Positions 1 to 7,057 of a DNA stretch of 27,146 bases are shown piece by piece. The stretch comes from a virus. The notes beneath the pieces were generated by a model, which was not told the DNA's origin, did no database searches, and saw only the letters and a program-made list of their open reading frames with translations. The stretch lies in IMG/VR virus record IMGVR_UViG_3300045284_000148, positions 1 to 27,146 of that record, one strand, 5' to 3'. A program made the translations under genes and the position numbers. Numbering within the stretch: position 1 is the stretch's first letter; every line of letters starts with the position of its first letter.

Positions 1-19
1 GTCAACATTTCTCCGACCT

Positions 20-277
20 GTGCCTAGAGTCGCGTCAACGACTGCGCGCGGCTACGGGGGCGGGTGGCAGCAGTTGCGGGTTGCGTGGTCGCGGTTGGTG
101 GCTGCGGGTGTGGTTCGGTGCCGTCGTTGCGGAAGGCTGATCGCGCCTGGGGAGCCGTGGGACTTGGGTCATGACGACCACGATCGGGCGAAACAGCCGC
201 AACCGGAGCATCGGAGCTGCAATCGGGCCACTTCTCGGCATCGGAAGGAGCGTATGAAGGGCTCGAGGGCGTGGTGA
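20..277 (+). CDS. HNH endonuclease, terminase-associated
   Basis: This 85-residue protein carries a compact HNH nuclease fold. A zinc knuckle CRRC is at Cys34 and Cys37, the catalytic-type motif DLGHD at residues 48-52, and the closing HRSCN at residues 64-68. HNH proteins beside the terminase genes are known in HK97-like cos phages, where they assist terminase in cutting packaging sites. That role is inferred here from position: the stop overlaps the next gene, which is followed by the large terminase. The GTG start lies only 20 bases from the window edge and the frame is open upstream, so the true start could be further left. Confidence 0.85.
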   Translation: MPRVASTTARGYGGGWQQLRVAWSRLVAAGVVRCRRCGRLIAPGEPWDLGHDDHDRAKQPQPEHRSCNRATSRHRKERMKGSRAW

Positions 278-600
278 AGCCGAGCGGCCAGGATCAAGAG
301 GGCAAACTTGCCGCCTTGATCGCGCGCGATCTGTCGGTTGTGGCCGCTTTGGACGCCGAACTCGCCGTTTTGGCCGATATTGACGCTGTTTTGGCTGGTT
401 CTAGCCTTGCGATGAGCGCTCGAGCGCTCGCGTTGAAGCTCGACGACGGCGAGACGAGCGCGACGGCGGCTGCGTCGTGCGCGAAGGAGCTCCGTGAGCA
501 CCTTTCCGAGTTGCGCAGGCTCGCGCCGGAGGCTGTGCTGGATACGGAGGTCGATGAGATCACCGCGCGGGCCGCTCAGAAGCTCAGGAGCGTGAAATGA
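271..600 (+). CDS. probable terminase small subunit
   Basis: This is a 109-residue, Ala/Leu/Glu-rich and probably all-helical protein directly upstream of the large terminase, which it overlaps by ATGA at 597-600. Two adjacent GTG codons (271 and 274) could start it. The second gives the usual GTGA overlap with the HNH stop. No helix-turn-helix is obvious. The call rests on position between HNH and TerL and on general resemblance to small helical proteins found there in actinophages; direct sequence recognition is weak. In the terminase complex it would recognise phage DNA and stimulate the large subunit. It could instead be an unrelated small helical protein. Confidence 0.5.
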   Translation: MVKPSGQDQEGKLAALIARDLSVVAALDAELAVLADIDAVLAGSSLAMSARALALKLDDGETSATAAASCAKELREHLSELRRLAPEAVLDTEVDEITARAAQKLRSVK

Positions 601-2030
601 GCCCCGCTCGCATTCACCAGGTGCCGGAGCACGCGGATTCGCTCGGCCGTGAGGCGCTCGAGCTCGCCGCGAACGCCGGACTCACCGCGCTCCCCTGGCA
701 AGCAGACGTCATCGATGCGAGCCTCGGCCTGCGCGGCGACGGAAGATGGGCATCCACCGAGATCGGCCTCACCGTCGCACGGCAGAACGGGAAAGGTGGT
801 GTGTTCGAGATCCGCGCACTCGCCGGGTTGTTTCTGATCCCGGGTGACAGGCTCCAGGTGTACACGGCCCATTTGTTCAAGACGGCTGGTGACATGCAGC
901 TCCGGCTCGAGGGTTTGATTCGGAGCACCCCGGATCTGCACAGCCAGGTGAAGTCGTACAAGCATTCCCACGGTGAGGAGGGCATCTACTTGCGGAACGG
1001 GAAACGCTTGTTGTTCGCCACGAGGTCGAAGGGCGGTTTGCGTGGTTTGAGCATCGACACGCTGTACTTCGACGAGGACATGTTCCTCCCCGAGCACGAC
1101 CTTGCCGCGTCGGTGTTCACGCAGTCCGCTCGGCCGAACCCGCAACGCTGGTACTTGGGTTCCGCGGTGGATCAGTTGGCTCACCCGGATGGTGTCGCGA
1201 AGTCACGGATCCGCGCCAAGGCGATCGCTGGTGTGGATCCGTCGACGGCGTACTTCGAGTGGTCCGTCGACTTGGACTCCCCAGATGATCTCACGGATGA
1301 GATGATGCGCGACCACAACCTGTGGTTGGCGGCGAACCCGTCGATCGGGCACTTCCTGAACGAGGAAGCCGTCGCCGCCGAAATGAACCTGTTGCCGCGC
1401 ACGTTCGCGGTCGAGCGACTCTCGATCGGTGACTGGCACCCCATCGGCGACCAGGCGCTATCCGACATCGACCTCGAAGCATGGGACGAAGCCGCCGACA
1501 CCGCCTCGAAACCACTTGACCCGGTGTGCTTCGCGTTCGACGTCACCCCCCGCCGGTCGTTCGCGAGCATCGCTGTCGCCGGGAGACGCTCAGACGGCCT
1601 AGTTCACGTCGAAGTGATCGACCGACGCGCAGGTACCGCGTGGGTGCCGGAGCGTCTCCTCGAGCTCCAGGGGCGCCACAAGACGGCTTCTGTTGGGTAC
1701 GCGATGAGTTCCCCCGCTGAGGCGCTCATCCCGGACCTGAAGGTGCGGAACCTCCACCCGATCTCGACGGCGGAGCACGCGTCGGCGTGCGGCCGGTTGT
1801 TCGACGCCGTCGAGCAGCGCACGATTCGGCACCTCGGCCCTGGTAGCGCGTTCGGGACTGACCTGGACGTCGCGGTGCGTGGCGCGGTGCAGAAGGAGCA
1901 CGGCGACAGGTTCCTGTGGTCACGCTCGAAAAGCAGCGTCGACATCTCGCCGCTCGTCGCCGTGACCCTCGCGCTGTATGAGCTTTCCCTGACACCTGAG
2001 AGGAGCGGACCAATGGTGGCATTCGCGTGA
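597..2030 (+). CDS. terL: terminase large subunit
   Basis: This 477-residue protein is the DNA-packaging motor: an ATPase that pumps DNA into the prohead and a nuclease that cuts the concatemer. A PWQ adenine-binding-type motif is near residue 33. The Walker A motif ARQNGKG is at 61-67 and Walker B is LYFDED at about 156-161. The C-terminal RNase-H-like nuclease begins with FAFDVTP, whose Asp314 is the likely metal ligand; a second acidic position lies in SSVDIS near the C-terminus. Length fits the family. The ATG overlaps the preceding stop (ATGA), and its own stop overlaps the next GTG. This is a phage-type (Terminase_1-like) large subunit, with high certainty. Confidence 0.95.
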   Translation: MSPARIHQVPEHADSLGREALELAANAGLTALPWQADVIDASLGLRGDGRWASTEIGLTVARQNGKGGVFEIRALAGLFLIPGDRLQVYTAHLFKTAGDMQLRLEGLIRSTPDLHSQVKSYKHSHGEEGIYLRNGKRLLFATRSKGGLRGLSIDTLYFDEDMFLPEHDLAASVFTQSARPNPQRWYLGSAVDQLAHPDGVAKSRIRAKAIAGVDPSTAYFEWSVDLDSPDDLTDEMMRDHNLWLAANPSIGHFLNEEAVAAEMNLLPRTFAVERLSIGDWHPIGDQALSDIDLEAWDEAADTASKPLDPVCFAFDVTPRRSFASIAVAGRRSDGLVHVEVIDRRAGTAWVPERLLELQGRHKTASVGYAMSSPAEALIPDLKVRNLHPISTAEHASACGRLFDAVEQRTIRHLGPGSAFGTDLDVAVRGAVQKEHGDRFLWSRSKSSVDISPLVAVTLALYELSLTPERSGPMVAFA

Positions 2031-2266
2031 AGTCAGATCGCATCGCATTTTCGCTTCGCACCGTCGCGTCGATATTCGAGGCGCGTGAGGAGATGGGGAT
2101 TCCGGAAGAGCGCGAATATTCCTCGATTCTGCTGATGGTTCTATGTGAACTTGAAAAAAACCTCGACCCGGAGCGGATAGTTCCTACCGCGGCATGCCCA
2201 TTTTGTGGGTATGGAGTCGACTTCCCTCTGGAACATGGGTGTTTTCTCGTTCTTCCGACACCATGA
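2027..2266 (+). CDS. hypothetical protein, single CxxC motif
   Basis: This is a 79-residue protein starting at GTG 2027, overlapping the terL stop by GTGA. The N-terminal half is helical and acidic. The C-terminal part has CPFCGYG followed by a His and a further Cys, which could form a small zinc-binding site or a redox pair. Local base composition is slightly more AT-rich than the neighbours, hinting at separate ancestry. Its stop overlaps the next start (ATGA at 2263-2266), so it belongs to the same transcription unit. I do not recognise the family. Confidence 0.7.
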   Translation: MKSDRIAFSLRTVASIFEAREEMGIPEEREYSSILLMVLCELEKNLDPERIVPTAACPFCGYGVDFPLEHGCFLVLPTP

Positions 2267-2463
2267 CGCGCGCTGACCTCGACACGCTCGTCGCGGCGCG
2301 CGTCATCACTCCGCGTGAAGCCGAAGCCATCCACCTACACGACACCAAAGGCATGAGCTACCGACAGATCGCACTCGGCCTCGATGTGACGGTGAGCGTT
2401 GTGTACGACCGCGTGAAGCGCGGCCACCAGAAGATCAAACGAGCAAGACAGGAGGCAGCATAA
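2263..2463 (+). CDS. small helix-turn-helix protein, sigma-70 region 4-like
   Basis: This is a 66-residue protein. The frame stays open upstream to 2194, but the ATG at 2263 forms an ATGA overlap with the previous stop and is the natural start. Residues about 16-62 read as a helix-turn-helix of the sigma-70 region 4 or LuxR type: a TPREAEAI helix, the turn MSYRQIALGL, a recognition helix VSVVYDRVKRG and a basic tail. Such domains bind DNA or act as terminase-like DNA-recognition modules. Two roles are possible: a regulator of late transcription, or a packaging accessory, given its place just after terL. The sequence does not decide between them. Confidence 0.75.
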   Translation: MTRADLDTLVAARVITPREAEAIHLHDTKGMSYRQIALGLDVTVSVVYDRVKRGHQKIKRARQEAA

Positions 2464-2676
2464 GTGGCGACGTTCTCGTTGCAGCAGAAGCACGCCGAGC
2501 TCGACCGGCACAACGCACAGATGCTCGTCAGGATCGCCAGGGACAGCGGCGACGTCCCGATGACCGACATGCCGCGCGTGCTCAGCCGCCTCGGGGACGA
2601 ACTCCAGCTAAGGGGCATTCCGGCCATAGGTAGGGGTGTGGCGGGCGCGATCCCTGGCTCGAACCCTGGGAACTGA
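2464..2676 (+). CDS. hypothetical protein
   Basis: This 70-residue protein starts at GTG 2464, directly after the stop of the helix-turn-helix gene. The first 50 residues are helical and charged (QQKHAELDRHNAQML), while the last 20 are Gly/Pro-rich and look disordered. It is the last gene before the terminator at 2774-2798. No family is recognised. The C-terminal end could be spurious coding, since its DNA resembles a tRNA T-loop, but no tRNA folds there. Confidence 0.5.
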   Translation: MATFSLQQKHAELDRHNAQMLVRIARDSGDVPMTDMPRVLSRLGDELQLRGIPAIGRGVAGAIPGSNPGN

Positions 2677-2699
2677 GGTACGTCCGACGGCTCGTCTAG

Positions 2700-2767
2700 G
2701 CTGCTTGTCGGTACGGATGCGGTGATCTGATCCCGCGAAACCCGTACGTACGTACACGCCACCGGTG
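2700..2767 (+). promoter_or_regulatory. structured intergenic leader with nested stem and 12-base palindrome
   Basis: The non-coding stretch between the terminase cluster and the next gene contains a nested stem: GTACGG at 2711-2716 pairs with CCGTAC at 2742-2747, enclosing GCGG (2719-2722) pairing with CCGC (2733-2736). The perfect palindrome GTACGTACGTAC is at 2744-2755 and CACCGGTG at 2760-2767. The terminator follows directly. It could be a regulatory RNA, a protein-binding site or the remains of a promoter region. No convincing -10/-35 pair was found. Confidence 0.35.
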
Positions 2768-2773
2768 TCACCG

Positions 2774-2798
2774 AAGCCGCCCATCGAGGCGGTTTTTT
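2774..2798 (+). terminator. intrinsic (Rho-independent) terminator
   Basis: A stem CCGCC (2777-2781) pairs with GGCGG (2788-2792) around the loop CATCGA, extended by A/T and G/T pairs, and is followed directly by six T residues at 2793-2798. It closes the packaging transcript and lies between the terminase cluster and the accessory virion genes, so the latter probably have their own promoter or depend on read-through. Confidence 0.8.
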
Positions 2799-2823
2799 CG
2801 TGCCCAAAACCCGAAAGGATCGC

Positions 2824-3504
2824 ATGAGAACAGCCACCCTCCCTGTATCGGGCGAGCTCAGCTTGCGCGTCACGCGCGGGTGGCCGTCCATCCACGAACA
2901 GAACACCCTCCGCCACGCGCTCCCCTCGTTGAAGCTCGATGCTGAGGTTGCTGCGTGGCGCCGCAGCAACCTCCGGAACGTGATGCGCGGCTACTGGCGC
3001 CACTCGATCGCCGACAAACTCGGCGTCGGGCATTTCACCGGCGCGCTGTTCCTGACGGTGTTCCGCGGTGACGGCACCGTCCTCCCGCTCGGGCTCGCCT
3101 CGATGCGGGTCGTCACGACGGCGGGTTGCACGTTCATCCGTGACGACTTCAACGCCGGTTCGACGGACATCACGACGATGAAGTTCCACGGGTTCGGCAC
3201 CGGCACCACCGCCGAAGCCACAGGTGACACAGCGCTCGTCACCGAGTTGACGACGCAGTACGCGACGGATTCCACCAGGCCGACTGGGTCGCAGACGACG
3301 AACGGCACAACCGTGTACCGCACCATCGCAACACTCACCCCCGACTCGGGTGGCACGATCGCGGTCACCGAGCACGGCATCTTCTCCGCGTCATCGTCGG
3401 GAACCCTGCTCGACCGCTCCAAGTTCTCAGCGGTCAACCTCGACTCGACGGCCGGCGACTCGCTCCAGGCGACCTATGACTTCACGATCACGGCGGGCGG
3501 CTGA
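2824..3504 (+). CDS. hypothetical phage protein, probable virion-associated beta-rich protein
   Basis: This is a 226-residue protein. An upstream GTG at 2800 is in frame, but it sits against the T-run of the terminator. The ATG at 2824 has a good Shine-Dalgarno, GAAAGGA at 2813-2819, so it is preferred. The N-terminal third is basic and Trp/Arg-rich. From about residue 110 there is a pattern familiar from phage structural clusters: FHGFGTGTTAEATGDTALV, then a TRPTGSQ segment and Thr/Ser/Gly-rich strands ending in DSLQATYDFT. The function of this kind of protein is not established. Membership of a late structural cluster suggests a virion component. Confidence 0.7.
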   Translation: MRTATLPVSGELSLRVTRGWPSIHEQNTLRHALPSLKLDAEVAAWRRSNLRNVMRGYWRHSIADKLGVGHFTGALFLTVFRGDGTVLPLGLASMRVVTTAGCTFIRDDFNAGSTDITTMKFHGFGTGTTAEATGDTALVTELTTQYATDSTRPTGSQTTNGTTVYRTIATLTPDSGGTIAVTEHGIFSASSSGTLLDRSKFSAVNLDSTAGDSLQATYDFTITAGG

Positions 3505-3505
3505 G

Positions 3506-4792
3506 ATGAGGAAACACGCTTCGTGGCCGCGTCTCGCGGCCACGATCGGTGTACTCGCAACCGCGCTCGTTCTTGGGCTGATCGCATCCGGTCTCGTCAC
3601 CGGCGCCACCGGAGTCACCGTCCTCTCTCCTGGCACGTACTCCGTCCCGGCACAGAGCACAATCACACGGACCGTTACGCCAACTCTCCCCGGCTCGACG
3701 GTCACAACGACCGTGCCTGGGCCGACGACTACGGTCACCACGACGGTCACGCAGCCGACGACGACCACCACACCGACCACGACGACAACACCAACGACCA
3801 CCACGACGCCGACTACGACCACGACCCCGGCGGGCAACTGCTCCTCCCCGTGGGCACCGTCCTTCAAGTCCCCTGGCGCGTGCGGCTACCCGGACCCGGC
3901 CTTTGGGAACGTCGGGGTGCCACCAGGCACGACGCTCACGCCTCACGCTGCGTTCTCGACGAGCAGCATGTGCTCCGCGAACGGTCCCTGCACCATCTCC
4001 GGCCTAGACGTGACGGGGACGTCACCGGCGAACTCGCAGATGGTCACAGTTGACACCAACAACGTCACGTTCCTCAACGACAGGTTCACCGCCACAAGCG
4101 GTGGTTGCGGCCCAGCGAACCACTGCTCGAACACCCTGGTGTTCCAGCAAAAAGGCAAGAGCGGACTCACGTTCTCCCACGTCGAACTGTCAAGCGCACC
4201 TGCGATCACTGTGGAGCACGCCGTCCGCGAGTACGGAGGCGGTCTCGCGATGGACCACGTCTACCAGCACGGCGACGTCGACGCGATCTGCTGGTGCCCT
4301 GAGGCGAACATCAGCGACAGCTACTCAATCGTGCATCTCGCCATGGCGGACGACCACCTCGAGAACGTCTACTCCGAAAGCTCGAACCTCACGATTACCC
4401 ACAGCGTCCTGCTGAACTCCGAGGTCAACTACACGCAGGGCGCGGTGTTCGCGCAGACCGCGGCTGGTGCGTCGATCCCGTGCGCGAACCACATCACCCT
4501 GACGAACGATCTGTTCGCCGGTGGTGGCGACACCCTCGACCTGTGTTCGCATTCCACAAGTGTCGGGACGGCGAAACTCACCGTCCAGAACAACCGGTTC
4601 GCACGGTGCCTCACGACGCCCGTCGGCCCGGACGGGGGCGGCCAGTGGCACTGCTCCGGCGGCCCAGATCAGTTCGGGTACGCACCATTCAGCGGTGTCT
4701 ACGGCCCCGACTACGACATGTACTGCGGGTCGAGCCAGACGACGTGGACGGGGAACAAGTGGGACGACAACGGCTCCACGGTGAACTGCTAA
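3506..4792 (+). CDS. membrane-anchored, Thr-rich-linker, beta-helix-like surface protein
   Basis: This is a 428-residue protein. The frame is open upstream to 3350 inside the previous gene, but ATG 3506 directly follows that gene's stop and gives a proper signal-anchor: basic MRKHASWPR, then a hydrophobic segment at residues about 10-33. A Thr/Pro-rich low-complexity linker (about 52-108) contains four PTTTTT units. The remaining 320 residues are Asn/Thr/Gly/Cys-rich with recurring short strands such as NVTFLNDRF, GLTFSHVEL, NLTITHSVLL and LTVQNNRF, the pattern of a right-handed parallel beta-helix like pectate-lyase or tail-spike folds. There are many Cys, suggesting an oxidising, extracellular location. 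It could be a secreted or displayed glycan-binding or depolymerising protein, but no catalytic residues are identified. Confidence 0.75.
   Translation: MRKHASWPRLAATIGVLATALVLGLIASGLVTGATGVTVLSPGTYSVPAQSTITRTVTPTLPGSTVTTTVPGPTTTVTTTVTQPTTTTTPTTTTTPTTTTTPTTTTTPAGNCSSPWAPSFKSPGACGYPDPAFGNVGVPPGTTLTPHAAFSTSSMCSANGPCTISGLDVTGTSPANSQMVTVDTNNVTFLNDRFTATSGGCGPANHCSNTLVFQQKGKSGLTFSHVELSSAPAITVEHAVREYGGGLAMDHVYQHGDVDAICWCPEANISDSYSIVHLAMADDHLENVYSESSNLTITHSVLLNSEVNYTQGAVFAQTAAGASIPCANHITLTNDLFAGGGDTLDLCSHSTSVGTAKLTVQNNRFARCLTTPVGPDGGGQWHCSGGPDQFGYAPFSGVYGPDYDMYCGSSQTTWTGNKWDDNGSTVNC
3755..3826 (+). repeat. four tandem 18-base repeats encoding PTTTTT
   Basis: Four in-frame units of one Pro and five Thr codons lie at residues 84-107 of the surface protein. 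The surrounding stretch (about 3660-3830) is also Thr/Pro/Val-rich. At protein level this is a stiff, extended linker of the type often O-glycosylated in secreted proteins. That glycosylation happens here is inference. Confidence 0.9.
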
Positions 4793-5320
4793 ATGGCTAC
4801 CGGCACAGTTCTTCTCCCAACCACCGCCGCGGTTCTGCCGGACGGGTCAACGTCGAACCTCGCACCAGGGATGAGCCGGAGGCAGGGCACACAGACGGGC
4901 GCCAAGGTTCATTTCATCACACTGGACTTCGACGGTGCCGGGAACCTCGAGCTGTGCTTCTTCGGGTTCCGTCTCCCCGCGAACTACGCATCAGCGGCTG
5001 CGCTGAAGCTCCAGTGGCAGGCGAACGCAACCGCGAACGCCGTGAAGTGGCAAGCGAAGGTCGGTGCCGTGACACCCGCCGATGCCGACACCGTGCTCGA
5101 GCACGCGTTCGCGACAGCCGCGACGGTCACCACGAACGTGAACACCACCGAAGCACGCAGGCTCACCGAATCGTCGATCGACCTCTCTGGCGTGTTCGAC
5201 TCCGGCGCCCCGGGTGACTACATCACGATCCAGTTGCTCCGCGACTCCGCAGACGCCGCTGACACAGCAACCGTCGACGCCGAGCTCCTCACCGCGTCGT
5301 TCGAGTACACCACCACGTAA
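4793..5320 (+). CDS. hypothetical virion-type protein, beta-sandwich-like
   Basis: This is a 175-residue protein starting at ATG 4793, the base after the preceding stop. After an N-terminal strand (GTVLLPTTAAVLPDG) there is an alternating hydrophobic pattern with LKLQWQANATANAVKWQAKV in the middle and a beta-rich end (GDYITIQLLRDS, LTASFEYTT). Ala and Thr are abundant and charge is low. This type of small beta protein is common in structural regions of environmental phages, perhaps as decoration or fibre components. The precise role is unknown. It is coupled to the surface-protein gene upstream and to the 81-residue gene downstream. Confidence 0.7.
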   Translation: MATGTVLLPTTAAVLPDGSTSNLAPGMSRRQGTQTGAKVHFITLDFDGAGNLELCFFGFRLPANYASAAALKLQWQANATANAVKWQAKVGAVTPADADTVLEHAFATAATVTTNVNTTEARRLTESSIDLSGVFDSGAPGDYITIQLLRDSADAADTATVDAELLTASFEYTTT

Positions 5321-5329
5321 GGGGGACGG

Positions 5330-5575
5330 ATGGCTCTCGACTCCACGCAGACGCACGACGTTCTCCGCACCCTCGTCATCACAGACGGTACCGCGGCGCT
5401 GAACAACATCGCCCGTGCCGACATGGCCGCCGCGATCGCCGCGGTCGATACGTGGGCAACGGCGAACGCGACCGCGTACAACACGGCTCTACCGGATCCG
5501 TTCAAGTCGACCGCGACCGCAGCGCAGAAAGCAGCGTTGCTCGCCTATGTGTGCTTGAAGCGAGCGGGGAAGTAA
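5330..5575 (+). CDS. small hypothetical phage protein
   Basis: This is an 81-residue, Ala/Thr-rich, mostly helical protein. The ATG at 5330 follows an AAGGGGG Shine-Dalgarno at 5319-5325. Recognisable features are the central AAIAAVDTWA helix and the C-terminal AAQKAALLAYVCLKRAG segment, a pattern seen in small genes of phage structural clusters whose function is not known. It lies 3 bases before the next start. Confidence 0.7.
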   Translation: MALDSTQTHDVLRTLVITDGTAALNNIARADMAAAIAAVDTWATANATAYNTALPDPFKSTATAAQKAALLAYVCLKRAGK

Positions 5576-5578
5576 GCA

Positions 5579-7057
5579 TTGGCTAGGACTTTCACTAGGG
5601 CGAGCGCCCATTACATCCAGACCGCCATGGGGAACTGGGGCGCGTTTGGCGGCTCGACGATCGCCGTTATCTGCAAGAAAGCATCCGACCCGGCCGCGTT
5701 CATGTTCCTCGCAGGCGTCGGTGAGGTAACCGACAACCACGACTGGTACATCGGGATCCTCGATGACAAAACGCTCGACCTCTGGAACGGCGCCGTCGAT
5801 AGCAACTCCACGTTCACGGTGTCAGCGTCCGAGGGATGGGTGCTGCTCGCGGCGACCAAGACGTCTGGCACCACGACGGTCCGGCTCCACAAGTACGTGT
5901 ACTCCACGAACACTTGGACGCACCAGAACACCGCAGCGGGAACCTCAGCGGACCAGGCGACCTCGGGGACGATGAACGCGTCGATCGGGTCGTCGCTCGC
6001 CAGCGGCACCGTCAGCGGCTCATTCGACGGCGACATCGCTGTTGTCGGGAAATGGAACGTCGTTCTCGCCGACAACCAACTCGAGTCGCTCAGCACGTCC
6101 CTGAACGCATGGTGGCAAGCACCACCAGCCGTGCTCTTCACCCTCGACCAGAGCGCCACAGGACAACTCGTCCGTGACTTGACCGGTGGTGGCGCGAACC
6201 AATCAGCGATCGTCGGCACAACTGTCTCCACCAGTTCGCTCCCGGTGTTCTCGTACGGGTGGTTCCCGACGTTGGTTCACGCCGTGGGTGGGGCTATCGC
6301 GAACACGATCAGCCTGTCCGGTGCCACGACACCGACGGGTCTGCTGATCAAGCAGGCAGCGAAATTTTTCACGGGCGCGACGACACCGACGGGTGCTCTC
6401 GCCAAGCAGGACGCGAAACTCTTGACGGGCGCGACAACACCCACGGGGGCGCTCACCAAACAGGCTGGGAAGCATCTCACGGGTGCGACGACACCGACCG
6501 GCGCACTTGTCCGGGCGTGCTCGAAGTTCGTCACAGGTGCTGTCACTCCGACCGGGACGCTGATCAAGCAGATATCGAAGACGCTCGTGGGGAGCATCAC
6601 CCCTGCCGGTGCGCTCGCGGTGATCCGCGCGATCCTGCTCGCGCTCGGGGGTGCGATCACCCCCGCCGGGACGCTCGTGAAGCAGACAAGCAAGACGCTC
6701 ACAGGTGCGGTAGGGCCATCGGGTGCGCTCGCGAAGGCATGCGCCCGCGCGATGAGCGGAACCATCACACCCGCAGGCGCGCTCACGAAAACCGCCGTGA
6801 AGCAACTCGCTGGCGCATTCACACCCGTCGGCGGACTCGTCAAGAACATCGGGAAGCGTCTCGCCGGTGCGCTCGGACTCAGCGGGGCGCTCTCAACGCA
6901 GTCCAGCAGCGGCGGGCCGACCGCACCCGGTTACGTCACCCTCAGCGCCACGTTGAAATCAGCGGTGGCGTTCCAGGTGATCTCAGTCGCCACCGCTGAG
7001 ATCACGGCGCGGCTCGCCGACGACGTCCAGATCACCGCGCTCCTCAGAGACGCCTAA
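5579..7057 (+). CDS. LamG-like (concanavalin-like) protein with eleven TPTGAL repeats
   Basis: This is a 492-residue protein. The TTG at 5579 is chosen because GGGGAAG lies about 6 bases upstream and because the N-terminus ARTFTRASAHYIQ matches how LamG/concanavalin-like domains begin. Residues 1 to about 220 form that jelly-roll-like domain, usually a carbohydrate- or surface-binding module in phage fibres and decoration proteins. Residues 247-441 hold eleven repeats of about 18 residues with consensus GAxTPTGALxKxxxKxL. A short beta-rich tail follows (442-492). It is probably an extended virion appendage, with the lectin-like head exposed and the repeats acting as a spacer. Ligand and location on the particle are not shown by the sequence. 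Confidence 0.8.
   Translation: MARTFTRASAHYIQTAMGNWGAFGGSTIAVICKKASDPAAFMFLAGVGEVTDNHDWYIGILDDKTLDLWNGAVDSNSTFTVSASEGWVLLAATKTSGTTTVRLHKYVYSTNTWTHQNTAAGTSADQATSGTMNASIGSSLASGTVSGSFDGDIAVVGKWNVVLADNQLESLSTSLNAWWQAPPAVLFTLDQSATGQLVRDLTGGGANQSAIVGTTVSTSSLPVFSYGWFPTLVHAVGGAIANTISLSGATTPTGLLIKQAAKFFTGATTPTGALAKQDAKLLTGATTPTGALTKQAGKHLTGATTPTGALVRACSKFVTGAVTPTGTLIKQISKTLVGSITPAGALAVIRAILLALGGAITPAGTLVKQTSKTLTGAVGPSGALAKACARAMSGTITPAGALTKTAVKQLAGAFTPVGGLVKNIGKRLAGALGLSGALSTQSSSGGPTAPGYVTLSATLKSAVAFQVISVATAEITARLADDVQITALLRDA
6317..6901 (+). repeat. eleven 54-base tandem coding repeats (TPTGAL type)
   Basis: An in-frame tandem array of 18-codon units lies inside the LamG-like gene. The first four copies are close to identical at the core GATTPTGAL. 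Copies 5-11 drift (GSITPAGAL, GAVGPSGAL, GALGLSGAL), and copy 6 has two extra codons. The gradient suggests recent expansion at the 5' end. The conserved Thr-Pro-Thr and Lys positions would recur on one face of a regular structure. Confidence 0.9.

Noticed and set aside
2625-2665. Sequence resembling a tRNA T-loop (GGCTCGAACCC) near the end of the small gene at 2464
   Set aside because: The flanking bases do not pair into a T-stem on either strand, and no acceptor, D- or anticodon arm can be drawn around it.
2744-2755. GTACGTACGTAC considered as a phage cos or attachment core
   Set aside because: A simple palindrome is not enough; no integrase, no second copy and no flanking repeats were seen, so it is only reported as part of a structured region.
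3427-3867. Opposite-strand frame rich in Val/Gly repeats
   Set aside because: This is only the complement of the Thr-rich linker codons of the surface protein.
4480-5217. 245-residue Arg-rich frame on the + strand
   Set aside because: It overlaps two well-supported genes in another frame and has shadow composition (Arg/His/Pro) with no domain.
6317-6901. Regular 54-base repeats considered as a CRISPR-like array
   Set aside because: Units are contiguous with no spacers, multiples of 3, and in frame with protein-level conservation, so they are coding repeats.
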